From Acidobacteriota bacterium (GTDB lineage Bacteria; Acidobacteriota; Terriglobia; Terriglobales; Acidobacteriaceae), in NCBI GenBank assembly GCA_003224815.1, contig QHZW01000122.1:1-33294 (forward strand): a DNA stretch of 33,294 nt, given 5' to 3'. The position numbers and the translations under genes were made by a program. This document shows positions 24,655 through 33,294 of this stretch, one piece after another. Under the pieces are notes generated by a model. It worked only from the letters and a program-made list of their open reading frames with translations. It searched no databases and was not told where the DNA came from. Position 1 is the first letter of the stretch; every line of letters starts with the position of its first letter.

Positions 24655-24829
24655 TGACATTCCTGTCTGCACTGCCTCGATTTTAAAGAAGGATACCCTC
24701 AGTGGCGGCGATTTGTTGTCGTAATATCTGCCGATTACAGTCATTGAGGAGTTCGGCGGGTAACTTCGTGTGGCTGTGATCGCTGGTCAAAGAAGGCCAG
24801 CTCAAACAATCGCGGCTGGCCGCTGAAGC

Positions 24830-24859
24830 AAAAAAAAGTCCCAATCCTCGGATCGGGAC
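24830..24859 (-). terminator. Rho-independent terminator of the YciE-type gene
   Basis: A 9-bp stem (24838-24846 with 24851-24859, one G-U pair when read on the minus strand) around the loop CGAG, followed on the minus strand by eight T (24830-24837). It is 28 bases beyond the stop codon at 24887. Confidence 0.88.
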
Positions 24860-24886
24860 GGAGTCATCTGAGTCGCATTCTGCAAA

Positions 24887-25396
24887 TCAGGCTGCGCGGA
24901 GATCCTGCGTGGCCCTGCGGTTCACCGCGGTTTCGGCGATCTGGGTCAGCTTGGCATCGGCGGCTTTCTCTTCGTCAAGCGTCTGCTGAAGCACCTGAGC
25001 CGCATCCTGCAATCCTAATTGCTGAGCAAACGAAACGAGCGATCCGTACACCGCCATCTCGTAGTGCTCAACCTTATTGCCGTCCATGATGAGCGCGGCA
25101 TCGCGCAGCGAAGGCGAATCGATCTTGCCGACCGTGTCCTTCACGGCATCAGCCAGTTCGTCGAAAACATCGTTGCCCTCGGTTTTGGCGTCGGCCCCCG
25201 CGCTGGAGAACACCCGTTCCAGGCGCTCAACGTGACGGCCGGTTTCCTGCAGGTGCTGCTCCAGTGCGCTCCGCAGTTCGGGCGACGTTGAATTCTCGAT
25301 CATCGTCGGCAGGCCCTTTTTCACGAGCTTCTGCTCGCAGTCATAGATGTAACGTAACTCTTTTTCAAATAAGTCGCGGAGATTGTTGATTTGCAT
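24887..25396 (-). CDS. YciE/YciF-type ferritin-like protein (DUF892)
   Basis: A 169-residue all-helical protein starting MQINNLRDLFEKELRYIYDCEQKL, the typical opening of DUF892. Ferritin-like metal positions are present: E in KELRYIYDCEQ, the later HLQETGRHVERLE (E and H), and DGNKVEHYEMAVYG plus LDEEKAADAKL in the second half. Structures of family members show a diiron four-helix bundle; the members are linked to stress responses. An excellent ribosome site (AAAGGAG, 25403-25409) lies six bases before the ATG, and a strong terminator follows, so it is a single-gene transcript. Confidence 0.92.
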   Translation of the reverse strand: MQINNLRDLFEKELRYIYDCEQKLVKKGLPTMIENSTSPELRSALEQHLQETGRHVERLERVFSSAGADAKTEGNDVFDELADAVKDTVGKIDSPSLRDAALIMDGNKVEHYEMAVYGSLVSFAQQLGLQDAAQVLQQTLDEEKAADAKLTQIAETAVNRRATQDLRAA

Positions 25397-25596
25397 TTTT
25401 AACTCCTTTCAATAGCTTATGTGCGGCCCTTCTGCCGCGGGGATCCTTGCCGTGCGTCTTGAAACTTCAGATGAAAGGGTCTGCGATAGCGATGTATGCA
25501 AAACCGGGCGCGGCACTGGAATCGAGATCACAACCGATTTCTGGTCGCGGGAACCTTGTTCAGGAAGGACGGAAAAATGATGAAGAGCTTTGGCCG

Positions 25597-25842
25597 CTAA
25601 GTGAAAGGAATGGCGGGAAACCTGGTTTTGATTTCCTGTGCAAGTTCGGCGCCAGTGACGCCCGGCATCAAGTGGTCGGAAAGGACGAGGTCAATGCGGC
25701 GCGACTCGAGAATGTTCAGCGCTTCATCGGCAGAATGAGCCGTGGCAACCTGGTAGCCCGCCTTCTCAAGAACGAGCTTTCGAAGCACCAGCGGATTGTC
25801 CTCGTCATCTACGCAGAGGATGACATGTTTGTGGTCTGCCAT
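25597..25842 (-). CDS. Receiver-only response regulator, truncated (81 aa)
   Basis: A receiver domain starting MADHKHVILCVDDEDNPLVL. The acidic pair D12/D13 and the phosphoacceptor D56 (IDLVLSDHLMPG) are intact. It stops at FPAIPFT after 81 residues, whereas a receiver needs about 115-120. The last third, with the conserved Ser/Thr and Lys of beta strands 4 and 5, is missing. Reading past the TAG in the other frames gives only short pieces (LSLSGQSSSSFFRPS in one), so no single-base fix restores a normal end. A GAGGAG site supports the start, 20 bases after the kinase stop. It is last in the signalling operon and probably a decayed regulator. Confidence 0.75.
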   Translation of the reverse strand: MADHKHVILCVDDEDNPLVLRKLVLEKAGYQVATAHSADEALNILESRRIDLVLSDHLMPGVTGAELAQEIKTRFPAIPFT

Positions 25843-25862
25843 TAGCTCCTCAGCTGGAAATA

Positions 25863-27455
25863 TCAGGCAGATAATGCACTCGCCGCAGCCATATCGGAAC
25901 TGGCCTTTTGGGTGGCTGCACTCCCGGGTATGAAGACAGAGAAGCACGTTATGTTGCCAGTTTTGAATCTCACTGTACGAAACCGAATATGACCGCCGTA
26001 CTTCTGAATGATGCCCTTGCTGATCCAAAGGCCCAATCCGGTGCCTTTTGCCTCTTTGGTGCTGAAGAAAGGCTCGAAAATCTTCTTTGCGTTCTGCGCG
26101 CCGATGCCTAATCCAGTGTCACAGATGTTGACTCGCATGCCATTCTGCCCACTGCTCCAGTCGCGAGCATGGATCAATTTCACTTGCAGTTCGCCACCAT
26201 CGGGCATCGCCTGGATGGCATTAGTAATTATGTTCAGAAACACTTGCTTCAACTCCACGGAAAACCCCTGAATCTTCCCTACCGTCCGGAAGTCCTTCTT
26301 GAGGATGATCCGGTTTAGCTGGAGCTTGCGCGATTGAAGCTCGATGATGTTGTCCAGGATCTCAGAGAGAGAAACTGCGACCGGTTGCTGTGATTCGCGA
26401 TAGAAGCTGAGCGTCTGCCTGGTTATGTGGGTGATGCGCGCCAACTCCTCTTCAGCAAGACGCGAGTAGTAACGCGCTTCATCGTCGAGGGATGGATGAT
26501 CGTGCAATAAATAGAACGCATTTGATATGGCTTCAAGAGGATTATTGATTTCGTGCGCGATAATGCCAGCCAGGCGTCCCATCGCGGCCAGGCGTTCGGA
26601 TTTAATTAACGCCTCCTCTGCTTGCTTGCGATCCGTAATATCGGTGTTGGTACCGAACCAGCTGGCGAGGTTACCCGCGGCGTCGCGAATCGGCAACGCG
26701 CGCGAAAGAAACCAGCGGTAGGAACCATCCTTGCCCTTCAAGGGGAAAGTATCTTCCCAGGGTTCGCCCGCAGTCCAGCAGCGCTGCAGTTTTTCAGTCA
26801 CGGCAGCGACATTGTCGGGATGGATCTGTTTGTTCCAGCGCCAGCCGCGCATCTCTTCCAGAGTCGTTCCGGTGTAGTCGTACCATCGTTGGTTGTACCA
26901 GAAGACGCCACCGGCAGGGTCCGCCATCCAGGCAAGCTGTGGAATGGAATTGGCCAGCGAGCGAAATTGGCTCTCACTCTGACGCAGCTCTTCGGTCCGC
27001 TCGGCAACGCGCTGCTCAAGTTCCCGGTTCAGTTTTTCCAGTTGCCGGTTCTTGCGGTGCAGCTCGGAAAAAACGCTGACTTTCGCGCGCAACAAGTCTG
27101 GAATGATCGGCACCGCAATGTAGTCAACCGCGCCACGCTCGTATCCTTTCAAGCGGTCGGTGTCCGTCAAATGCACGCCGGAAATGAAGATGATGGCAGT
27201 CTTACGAAACCGCGGATGCTCACGAATCATCTCGGCGAGTTGAAACCCGTCTATGTCAGGCATGCTGACGTCCATCAGCACCACGGCGACATCATGCTTG
27301 AGCAGATGTTCGAGCGCCTCGCGCCCGGAGTTCGCCTTAATAAGGTTCTCTCCCAGTGGACTGAGAATAGCCTCGTAGCTCAACAGTTTCCCAGGCTGGT
27401 CATCAACCATGAGAATGTTGACCTGCTCGTGCGCCGATGTTGTTAGTTCAGTCAT
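25863..27455 (-). CDS. REC-PAS-histidine kinase
   Basis: A cytoplasmic 530-residue hybrid kinase with no membrane segment. An N-terminal receiver (about 12-130) has D62 as phosphoacceptor (VVLMDVSMPDIDG). The usual conserved lysine is replaced: the strand reads DYIAVPIIPDLLRAKV. A coiled-coil linker (130-160) and a PAS/PAC domain (about 163-278, with GTNTDITDRKQAEE) follow. The HisKA domain has H301 in AHEINNPLEAI, and the HATPase domain has N412, DTGLGIG (446-452) and GTGLGL (471-476). It lies 37 bases after the giant kinase gene and 20 bases before the small receiver gene, forming one signalling operon. What it senses is unknown; PAS suggests a small ligand or redox cue. Confidence 0.92.
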   Translation of the reverse strand: MTELTTSAHEQVNILMVDDQPGKLLSYEAILSPLGENLIKANSGREALEHLLKHDVAVVLMDVSMPDIDGFQLAEMIREHPRFRKTAIIFISGVHLTDTDRLKGYERGAVDYIAVPIIPDLLRAKVSVFSELHRKNRQLEKLNRELEQRVAERTEELRQSESQFRSLANSIPQLAWMADPAGGVFWYNQRWYDYTGTTLEEMRGWRWNKQIHPDNVAAVTEKLQRCWTAGEPWEDTFPLKGKDGSYRWFLSRALPIRDAAGNLASWFGTNTDITDRKQAEEALIKSERLAAMGRLAGIIAHEINNPLEAISNAFYLLHDHPSLDDEARYYSRLAEEELARITHITRQTLSFYRESQQPVAVSLSEILDNIIELQSRKLQLNRIILKKDFRTVGKIQGFSVELKQVFLNIITNAIQAMPDGGELQVKLIHARDWSSGQNGMRVNICDTGLGIGAQNAKKIFEPFFSTKEAKGTGLGLWISKGIIQKYGGHIRFRTVRFKTGNITCFSVFIPGSAATQKASSDMAAASALSA

Positions 27456-27492
27456 AACGTGTTATTACGCGCCCCCGCACACATTACTTGTG

Positions 27493-30400
27493 CTACCGGT
27501 GGAGCCACATCCGCAATGCCGAAAGCAATTGCTCCGTATTCACAGGCTTCGCTAGATACTCGGACGCGCCTGCTTCCAGGCACTTCTCTCGATCCCCCTT
27601 CATGGCTTTGGCCGTCAGGGCAACGATCGGCAAGCGCCGGAATGACGGGTTCTGACGAATCACCTGCATGGTCTCGTAACCATCCATCTCCGGCATCATG
27701 ATGTCCATTAAAACAATGGCCATGTCTGGCGTGGACTCGAGCATCGAAATTGCTTCGCGTCCAGTTCCAGCAGTCAGCACGGTCATACCGCGGCGTTCCA
27801 GCACACTACTCAGAGCGAAAATGTTGCGCACATCATCGTCCACGACCAGCACCTTGCGGCCGACCAGAGCCTCGTCGGAACGATGCAAACGGTCAAGCAT
27901 TCTCTGCTTTTCCGCCGGCAGATCGGCAACGACCCGGTGCAGGAAGAGAGCAGTCTCGTCGAGCAATCGCTCGGGAGACTCCACGCCCTTCACCACCACA
28001 CTCCGCGCCAGACTATGGAGGCGAGCGTCTTCATCAGGGGACAACTCCTTGCCAGTAAAGACGACAACTGGCAAGTCGCCCAGCGCCGGAGCATCGCGCA
28101 GTCGTTCGAGGACATCGAAGCCGCTCATATCAGGCAAGCGCAGGTCGAGCACAACACAATCAAAGGATTCGCCGTTGATTGCTTCGAGCGCGTCCGCGAA
28201 TTCCTTAATACGGCTCAACGCCTGGTTCAATCCTTCCGGGGTGGTAGGCTTGGTCACGAAGCCGAAGGCGCCGCGAGCGAGGCCGTGATGGCGGTCCTCG
28301 TCAAGGGTCAGCATCTGCACCGGAATGTGGCGCGTAGCTGAATCCTGTTTCAAATGGTTGAGAACGGTCCAGCCCAGCATGTCGGGCAGGAAGACGTCGA
28401 GTGAGACCGCGCTGGGATGATACTCGCGTGCCAGAGCCAAAGCGTCAGCGCCGCGAGTCGCCACAAGAACTTTAAAGCCCTTATCGCGCGCAAGGTCGAG
28501 CAGCACACGCGCGTAGTGCTGATCATCTTCCACGATCAGTAGGACAGAATCATCGGGCTGCACATTCTTGCGATCATCTTCGATGTGCTCGTCCGTGCGC
28601 TCTACCACATTAACTGCCGAGAGTTGCAGCGGGGCGCTGGAAATCCGGCCTTCCCTCGTAAGCATGCCGGCGGAAGGTCCGACATAGGTTTGCGGCAGAT
28701 ACAGAGTGAAAGTGCTGCCCTTGCCGGGCGTGCTGCGCAACTGAATCTCTCCGCCCAGCAGGTTTGCCAACTCGCGGCTGATGGCGAGTCCCAGACCGGT
28801 GCCGCCGTACTTGCGGCTGGTGCCGGCATCCGCCTGTTGGAAGGCCTCGAAAATAATGCGTTGCTTGTCGGCGGGAATTCCGATCCCAGTGTCTGCAACT
28901 TCGAAGGCGATCACTGAAGCCGCTTTCGACAGGATCGGGTGATCCTCTGTCCAGCCGCTTGTTGCAGCAGCGACCGACAGGCGCACGCCGCCTTGTTCGG
29001 TGAACTTGAACGCATTCGACAGCAGGTTCTTTAATACCTGTTGCAGGCGCTTCGAGTCGGTGACCAGGCTACGCGAAAGATGCGTATCAGTATGAATTTC
29101 GAACGACAACCGCTTGTTTTCCGCTTCGTGCTTGAACGGACGGCCGATCGCTTCCAGCACGCTGGCAAAGAAGACCTCTTCGGCTTCGACCGAAACCGTT
29201 CCAGACTCGATTTTCGAAAGATCGAGAATGTCGCTGATAAGGTTCAGCAAGTCTGTGCCTGCGCCGTGAATGGTGCGGGCAAACTCCACCTGCTTGGGAG
29301 TGAGATTGCCACCCGGGTTTTCGGTCAACTGCTGGCCGAGAACGAGAATACTGTTGAGAGGCGTACGTAGCTCGTGTGACATGTTCGCCAGAAATTCCGA
29401 TTTGTACTTCGACGTAAGCGCCAGCTCTTTGGCCTTTTCTTCAAGAGCCCGACGCGCCTGCTCGATTTCCTGGTTCTTTCTTTCTACTTCGGCGTTTTGT
29501 TCGGCGAGCTGCTGGGCTTTCTGCGCCAACTGTTCGTTGGTCTGCTGCAATTCCTTCTGCTGTGCCTGCAATTCTGCAGCAAGCTGTTGTGATTGCTTCA
29601 ACAGTCCTTCAGTTTGCATGGTGGCTTCAATACTGTTGAGCACAATGCCGATGCTGGAAGTGAGTTGCTCGAGAAAAGCCAAATGAGAAGCGGTGAACGC
29701 TCCCAGGGATGCTAATTCGATCACCGCCTTCACTCGGTCTTCGAACAAAATCGGCAACACAATCACATTTCGCGGAACCGCCTCGAATAACCCGGAACGA
29801 ATTGCCACAGTTCGGTCGGGTGGTAAATCGCTAATGAGCATGCGGCGTTTTTCGACTGCGCATTGGCCGATGAGTCCTTCGCCCGCTTTGAGCTTGCGCA
29901 GATGCCCGTCCTGTCCGTCGCCTGCAAATGCGGAGAGCAAGGCCATGCCGCCAGAATCTTCACCCTCCATCTGATAGATCACGCCTTGCTGGGCGTTGAC
30001 CAGCGGAGCAAGTTCGGACAGAAGCATGCGACCGACAGTTCCCAAATCTCGCTGCCCTTGCAACATGCCAGTGAAGCGTGCAAGGTTCGTTTTCAGCCAG
30101 TCCTGTTCTGTGTTGCGCTCCGTCGTAAGACGAAGGTTGTTAATCATGGTGTTGATGTTGTCTTTGAGTTCCGCGACCTCGCCGCTGGCTTCCACCTGAA
30201 TCGATCGCGTGAGATCTCCTTTAGTGACGGCGGTTGCGACTTCTGCGATGGCGCGGACTTGGTTAGTGAGGTTATCGGCAAGCAGATTCACATTGCCGAC
30301 AAGATCTTTCCAAGTTCCGGCTGCGCCCGGGACGTTGGCCTGACCACCGAGGCGACCTTCGACGCCGACTTCGCGGGCCACGGTCGTCACCTGATCAGCG

Positions 30401-33294
30401 AAGGTGGCAAGCGTGTCGGTCATGTTGTTGATCGTTTCGGCGAGGGCAGCGACTTCGCCCTTTGCATTGACGGTCAGCTTCTGGGTGAGGACGCCGTTAG
30501 CGACGGCAGTCACAACTTTAACAATGCCGCGCACCTGCTCGGTTAAGTTCGCGGCCATGACGTTCACGTTGTCAGTGAGATCCTTCCAGGTTCCGGCGAC
30601 GCCCGGCACCTGCGCCTGGCCGCCAAGCTTACCTTCGGTTCCGACTTCTCGCGCCACGCGCGTGACTTCGGCGGCAAAGGCGTTGAGCTGGTCCACCATC
30701 GTATTAATGGTGTTTTTGAGTTCTAGAATCTCGCCTTTCACATCGACCGTGATTTTGCGCGACAGGTCGCCGCGAGCCACAGCCGTTGTGACTTCGGCGA
30801 TATTACGCACCTGGCCCGTCAGATTGCCTGCCATCGCATTGACCGAGTCGGTCAAATCTTTCCACGTTCCGGCGACCCCGGGCACGTTGGCCTGACCGCC
30901 AAGACGTCCTTCGGAACCGACTTCGCGCGCCACACGCGTTACCTCGGCAGCGAAGGAGCGCAACTGCTCGACCATCGTGTTCAGCGTTTCTTTTAGCTGC
31001 AGGATCTCGCCTCGCACGTCCACCGTGATCTTCTTCGATAAGTCGCCGTTGGCGATAGCAGTTGCTACCTCGGCGATGTTCCGCACCTGGCCGGTGAGGT
31101 TCGAGGCCATGAAGTTAACGTTATCGGTTAAATCCTTCCAGGTCCCGGCGACGTCAGGCACCTCGGCCTGACCTCCGAGTTTGCCGTCCGTTCCGACTTC
31201 GCGGGCCACGCGAGTGACTTCGCCTGCGAAGGCGTTGAGCTGGTCCACCATGGTGTTGATGGTGTTCTTGAGTTCAAGAATTTCGCCTTTCACATCTACC
31301 GTGATTTTGCGCGACAGATCGCCGCGAGCAACCGCGGTGGTAACCTCGGCAATGTTTCGCACCTGAGCTGTAAGATTTCCGGCCATGGAGTTGACCGAGT
31401 CGGTCAAGTCTTTCCACGTTCCGGCGACACCAGGGACATTTGCCTGACCGCCGAGACGGCCTTCTGAGCCGACTTCGCGAGCAACGCGGGTCACTTCGCC
31501 CGCGAATGCGTTTAGCTGGTCCACCATAGTGTTGATAGTTTCTTTCAACAGAAGAATTTCGCCACTGACGTTGACGGTGATTTTCTTTGACAAGTCTCCA
31601 TTAGCGATGGCGGTTGAAACTTCAGCAATGTTTCGTACCTGACCAGTAAGGTTGCTGGCCATGGAGTTGACGGAATCGGTCAAGTCTTTCCATGTACCGC
31701 CGACGCCCGGAACTTGCGCTTGACCGCCAAGCTTTCCGTCAGTGCCCACTTCGCGGGCCACGCGCGTTACCTCCGAAGCAAACGACCGGAGCTGGTCCAC
31801 CATCGTGTTCAGCGTTTCTTTCAGCTGCAAGATTTCACCACGGACGTCGACCGTGATTTTGCGAGAGAGGTCGCCGCGAGCCACCGCCGTAGCGACTTCC
31901 GCGATATTTCGCACTTGCGCCGTGAGGTTCCCCGCCATGAAGTTGACGTTGTCGGTAAGGTCCTTCCAGGTTCCGGCAACGCCCGGTACCTGCGCCTGTC
32001 CACCAAGCTTCCCTTCCGTGCCCACTTCGCGCGCTACGCGAGTGACTTCTCCAGCGAATGCGTTGAGCTGGTCCACCATGGTGTTGATGGTGTTCTTCAG
32101 TTCGAGAATTTCGCCTTTCACATCTACCGTGATTTTGCGCGACAGATCGCCGCGAGCAACCGCGGTTGTGACTTCAGCGATGTTTCGGACCTGACCGGTA
32201 AGGTTGCCGGCCATCGAATTGACCGAGTCGGTTAGATCCTTCCACGTGCCCGCGACACCCGGCACGTTGGCCTGTCCGCCGAGACGCCCTTCAGATCCGA
32301 CCTCGCGAGCCACTCGTGTCACTTCTCCGGCGAACCGATTCAACTGATCCACCATGGTGTTGAGCGTTTCCTTGAGCTGCAGAATTTCGCCGCGCACATC
32401 AACGGTGATTTTGCGGGAGAGGTCGCCACCGGCAATCGCGGTAGCAACTTCGGAGATGTTTCGCACCTGAGCAGTCAGGTTGCCCGCCATGAAGTTGACG
32501 TTATCGGTTAAGTCTTTCCACGTTCCCGCAACGCCGGGCACTTCGGCTTGACCGCCGAGTTTTCCTTCGGTTCCCACTTCTCGGGCGACGCGTGTGACTT
32601 CGCCGGCAAACGCATTCAGCTGGTCAACCATGGTGTTGATGGTCTCTTTGAGTTCCAGAATTTCGCCTTTGACATCTACGGTGATTTTGCGCGACAGGTC
32701 ACCGCGAGCAACGGCCGTCGTTACTTCCGCGATGTTTCGCACCTGTGCGGTAAGGTTTCCCGCCATCGCGTTTACGGAGTCGGTGAGATCTTTCCAAGTT
32801 CCGGCGACACCCGGGACGACAGCCTGTCCACCGAGTTTGCCGTCAGTTCCGACTTCCCGCGCGACTCTTGTTACTTCGCAAGCAAACGAACGCAACTGAT
32901 CCACCATTGTGTTGATGGCTTCTTTCAGCTGCAGGATTTCGCCGCGAACGTCCACTGTAATCTTGCGAGATAAATCTCCGCTGGCGACAGCATTGGTGAC
33001 TTCAGCAATATTGCGCACCTGGCCAGTCAGGTTGCTGGCCATCGAGTTCACTGAATCGGTCAGGTCTTTCCAGGTTCCGGCGACACCGGGCACCACGGCC
33101 TGACCGCCGAGCTTACCGTCAGTTCCCACTTCGCGTGCAACGCGCGTGACCTCTGAAGTGAACACGCCGAGCTGCTGGATCATCGTGTTGACGATTTCCG
33201 CCGAACGCAAGAATTCGCCTTCTAGCGGACGCCCATCAACGTCGAGACGCACAGTTTGAGTCAGATTTCCTTGGGCAACTGCGCCGATGGCGCG
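27493..33294 (-). CDS. Giant multi-HAMP hybrid histidine kinase (N-terminus outside the window)
   Basis: At least 1933 residues, entering from the right edge. The order is: part of a HAMP domain; eleven tandem 92-residue HAMP-type units (33153 to about 30118); a GAF domain (about 30060-29640); a glutamine-rich coiled coil; HisKA with the histidine in SHELRTPLN (29374-29376); HATPase ([23 protein letters not shown]); then three receiver segments. Receiver 1 (ending FVTKP) and receiver 3 ([12 protein letters not shown], ending LAKPVN) are complete. The middle one ([14 protein letters not shown]) lacks its first half. No membrane segment is visible, so the protein may be soluble unless one lies in the missing N-terminus. 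It resembles the group III HAMP-array kinases known in fungi (osmosensing) and found in soil bacteria. It is first in a three-gene operon. Confidence 0.94.
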   Translation of the reverse strand, partial: RAIGAVAQGNLTQTVRLDVDGRPLEGEFLRSAEIVNTMIQQLGVFTSEVTRVAREVGTDGKLGGQAVVPGVAGTWKDLTDSVNSMASNLTGQVRNIAEVTNAVASGDLSRKITVDVRGEILQLKEAINTMVDQLRSFACEVTRVAREVGTDGKLGGQAVVPGVAGTWKDLTDSVNAMAGNLTAQVRNIAEVTTAVARGDLSRKITVDVKGEILELKETINTMVDQLNAFAGEVTRVAREVGTEGKLGGQAEVPGVAGTWKDLTDNVNFMAGNLTAQVRNISEVATAIAGGDLSRKITVDVRGEILQLKETLNTMVDQLNRFAGEVTRVAREVGSEGRLGGQANVPGVAGTWKDLTDSVNSMAGNLTGQVRNIAEVTTAVARGDLSRKITVDVKGEILELKNTINTMVDQLNAFAGEVTRVAREVGTEGKLGGQAQVPGVAGTWKDLTDNVNFMAGNLTAQVRNIAEVATAVARGDLSRKITVDVRGEILQLKETLNTMVDQLRSFASEVTRVAREVGTDGKLGGQAQVPGVGGTWKDLTDSVNSMASNLTGQVRNIAEVSTAIANGDLSKKITVNVSGEILLLKETINTMVDQLNAFAGEVTRVAREVGSEGRLGGQANVPGVAGTWKDLTDSVNSMAGNLTAQVRNIAEVTTAVARGDLSRKITVDVKGEILELKNTINTMVDQLNAFAGEVTRVAREVGTDGKLGGQAEVPDVAGTWKDLTDNVNFMASNLTGQVRNIAEVATAIANGDLSKKITVDVRGEILQLKETLNTMVEQLRSFAAEVTRVAREVGSEGRLGGQANVPGVAGTWKDLTDSVNAMAGNLTGQVRNIAEVTTAVARGDLSRKITVDVKGEILELKNTINTMVDQLNAFAAEVTRVAREVGTEGKLGGQAQVPGVAGTWKDLTDNVNVMAANLTEQVRGIVKVVTAVANGVLTQKLTVNAKGEVAALAETINNMTDTLATFADQVTTVAREVGVEGRLGGQANVPGAAGTWKDLVGNVNLLADNLTNQVRAIAEVATAVTKGDLTRSIQVEASGEVAELKDNINTMINNLRLTTERNTEQDWLKTNLARFTGMLQGQRDLGTVGRMLLSELAPLVNAQQGVIYQMEGEDSGGMALLSAFAGDGQDGHLRKLKAGEGLIGQCAVEKRRMLISDLPPDRTVAIRSGLFEAVPRNVIVLPILFEDRVKAVIELASLGAFTASHLAFLEQLTSSIGIVLNSIEATMQTEGLLKQSQQLAAELQAQQKELQQTNEQLAQKAQQLAEQNAEVERKNQEIEQARRALEEKAKELALTSKYKSEFLANMSHELRTPLNSILVLGQQLTENPGGNLTPKQVEFARTIHGAGTDLLNLISDILDLSKIESGTVSVEAEEVFFASVLEAIGRPFKHEAENKRLSFEIHTDTHLSRSLVTDSKRLQQVLKNLLSNAFKFTEQGGVRLSVAAATSGWTEDHPILSKAASVIAFEVADTGIGIPADKQRIIFEAFQQADAGTSRKYGGTGLGLAISRELANLLGGEIQLRSTPGKGSTFTLYLPQTYVGPSAGMLTREGRISSAPLQLSAVNVVERTDEHIEDDRKNVQPDDSVLLIVEDDQHYARVLLDLARDKGFKVLVATRGADALALAREYHPSAVSLDVFLPDMLGWTVLNHLKQDSATRHIPVQMLTLDEDRHHGLARGAFGFVTKPTTPEGLNQALSRIKEFADALEAINGESFDCVVLDLRLPDMSGFDVLERLRDAPALGDLPVVVFTGKELSPDEDARLHSLARSVVVKGVESPERLLDETALFLHRVVADLPAEKQRMLDRLHRSDEALVGRKVLVVDDDVRNIFALSSVLERRGMTVLTAGTGREAISMLESTPDMAIVLMDIMMPEMDGYETMQVIRQNPSFRRLPIVALTAKAMKGDREKCLEAGASEYLAKPVNTEQLLSALRMWLHR
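30118..33153 (-). repeat. Tandem 276-bp repeat array coding for HAMP units
   Basis: Eleven units of exactly 276 bases (92 codons), boundaries at 33153, 32877, 32601, 32325, 32049, 31773, 31497, 31221, 30945, 30669 and 30393. Each begins [10 protein letters not shown] ([10 protein letters not shown] in the last) and contains GTWKDL and a VxGEIxxLK-type helix. Units 10 and 11 are the most diverged. Two flavours, with VKGEILELK and VRGEILQLK, mostly alternate. Confidence 0.95.

Noticed and set aside
25447-25845. 132-codon plus-strand frame opposite the small receiver gene
   Set aside because: It is antisense to the receiver gene, which has clear domain residues and a ribosome site; the plus frame shows no domain.
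30404-32973. Several open frames of 100-230 codons on the plus strand across the HAMP array
   Set aside because: They are antisense shadows: the GC-rich 276-base period leaves the opposite strand open in the same places in each unit, and their peptides (for example [16 protein letters not shown]) simply repeat with the array.
30118-33153. CRISPR-like array
   Set aside because: The period is 276 bases, fully coding, with no short repeats separated by unique spacers.

Overview
The window looks like chromosomal DNA of an Acidobacteriota soil bacterium, probably of the Terriglobia/Korobacter-Koribacter type. This is inferred from the gene families: secreted FG-GAP/CRTAC1 proteins fused to TPRs, a cleavable-leader F0 b subunit, a one-chain LptF-LptG permease, a multi-HAMP hybrid kinase, and a small 74-residue protein of a type I associate with this phylum. 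No rRNA or marker tree was available to confirm it. Almost everything lies on the minus strand; the exceptions are nth, a tRNA-Gln and a recombinase remnant. No stretch longer than about 300 bases lacks a gene.

Region 1 (1-2140) is the front of an ATP synthase operon read on the minus strand: promoter, atpF' (b'), atpF (b), atpH (delta) and the start of atpA, which runs off the left edge. No a or c subunit gene precedes it. Region 2 (2208-5808) holds a predicted secreted protein with a BamE-like segment, glutamine-dependent NAD+ synthetase and a DsbA-like secreted oxidoreductase, closely spaced. Region 3 (5936-8695) holds a secreted Ig-like protein broken by a one-base frameshift in a homopolymer, with a terminator after it, and 4-alpha-glucanotransferase (malQ).

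Region 4 (8803-19550) holds a membrane-anchored parvulin/SurA-like foldase and a three-gene cluster: a membrane pentaheme cytochrome c with TPRs, then two secreted FG-GAP/UnbV beta-propeller proteins. The first two of these three genes overlap as TAATG. A family of GC-rich palindromic elements is scattered through this region, and three of the five copies lie in frame inside coding sequence.

Region 5 (19654-24859) holds a small conserved protein, endonuclease III, the LptF-LptG fusion, tRNA-Gln(CTG) with its own promoter and encoded CCA, a serine-recombinase C-terminal remnant just after the tRNA, a CPBP-family membrane protein, and a YciE-type ferritin-like protein with a clear terminator. 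Region 6 (25597-33294) is a three-gene signalling operon: a giant hybrid histidine kinase with at least eleven tandem 92-residue HAMP units (5' end beyond the window), a REC-PAS-histidine kinase, and a receiver-only protein lacking its last third.

The strongest leads are the in-frame palindromic repeats, the cytochrome/propeller cluster, the HAMP array with evidence of local homogenisation, and the two partial receiver domains in the signalling operon.
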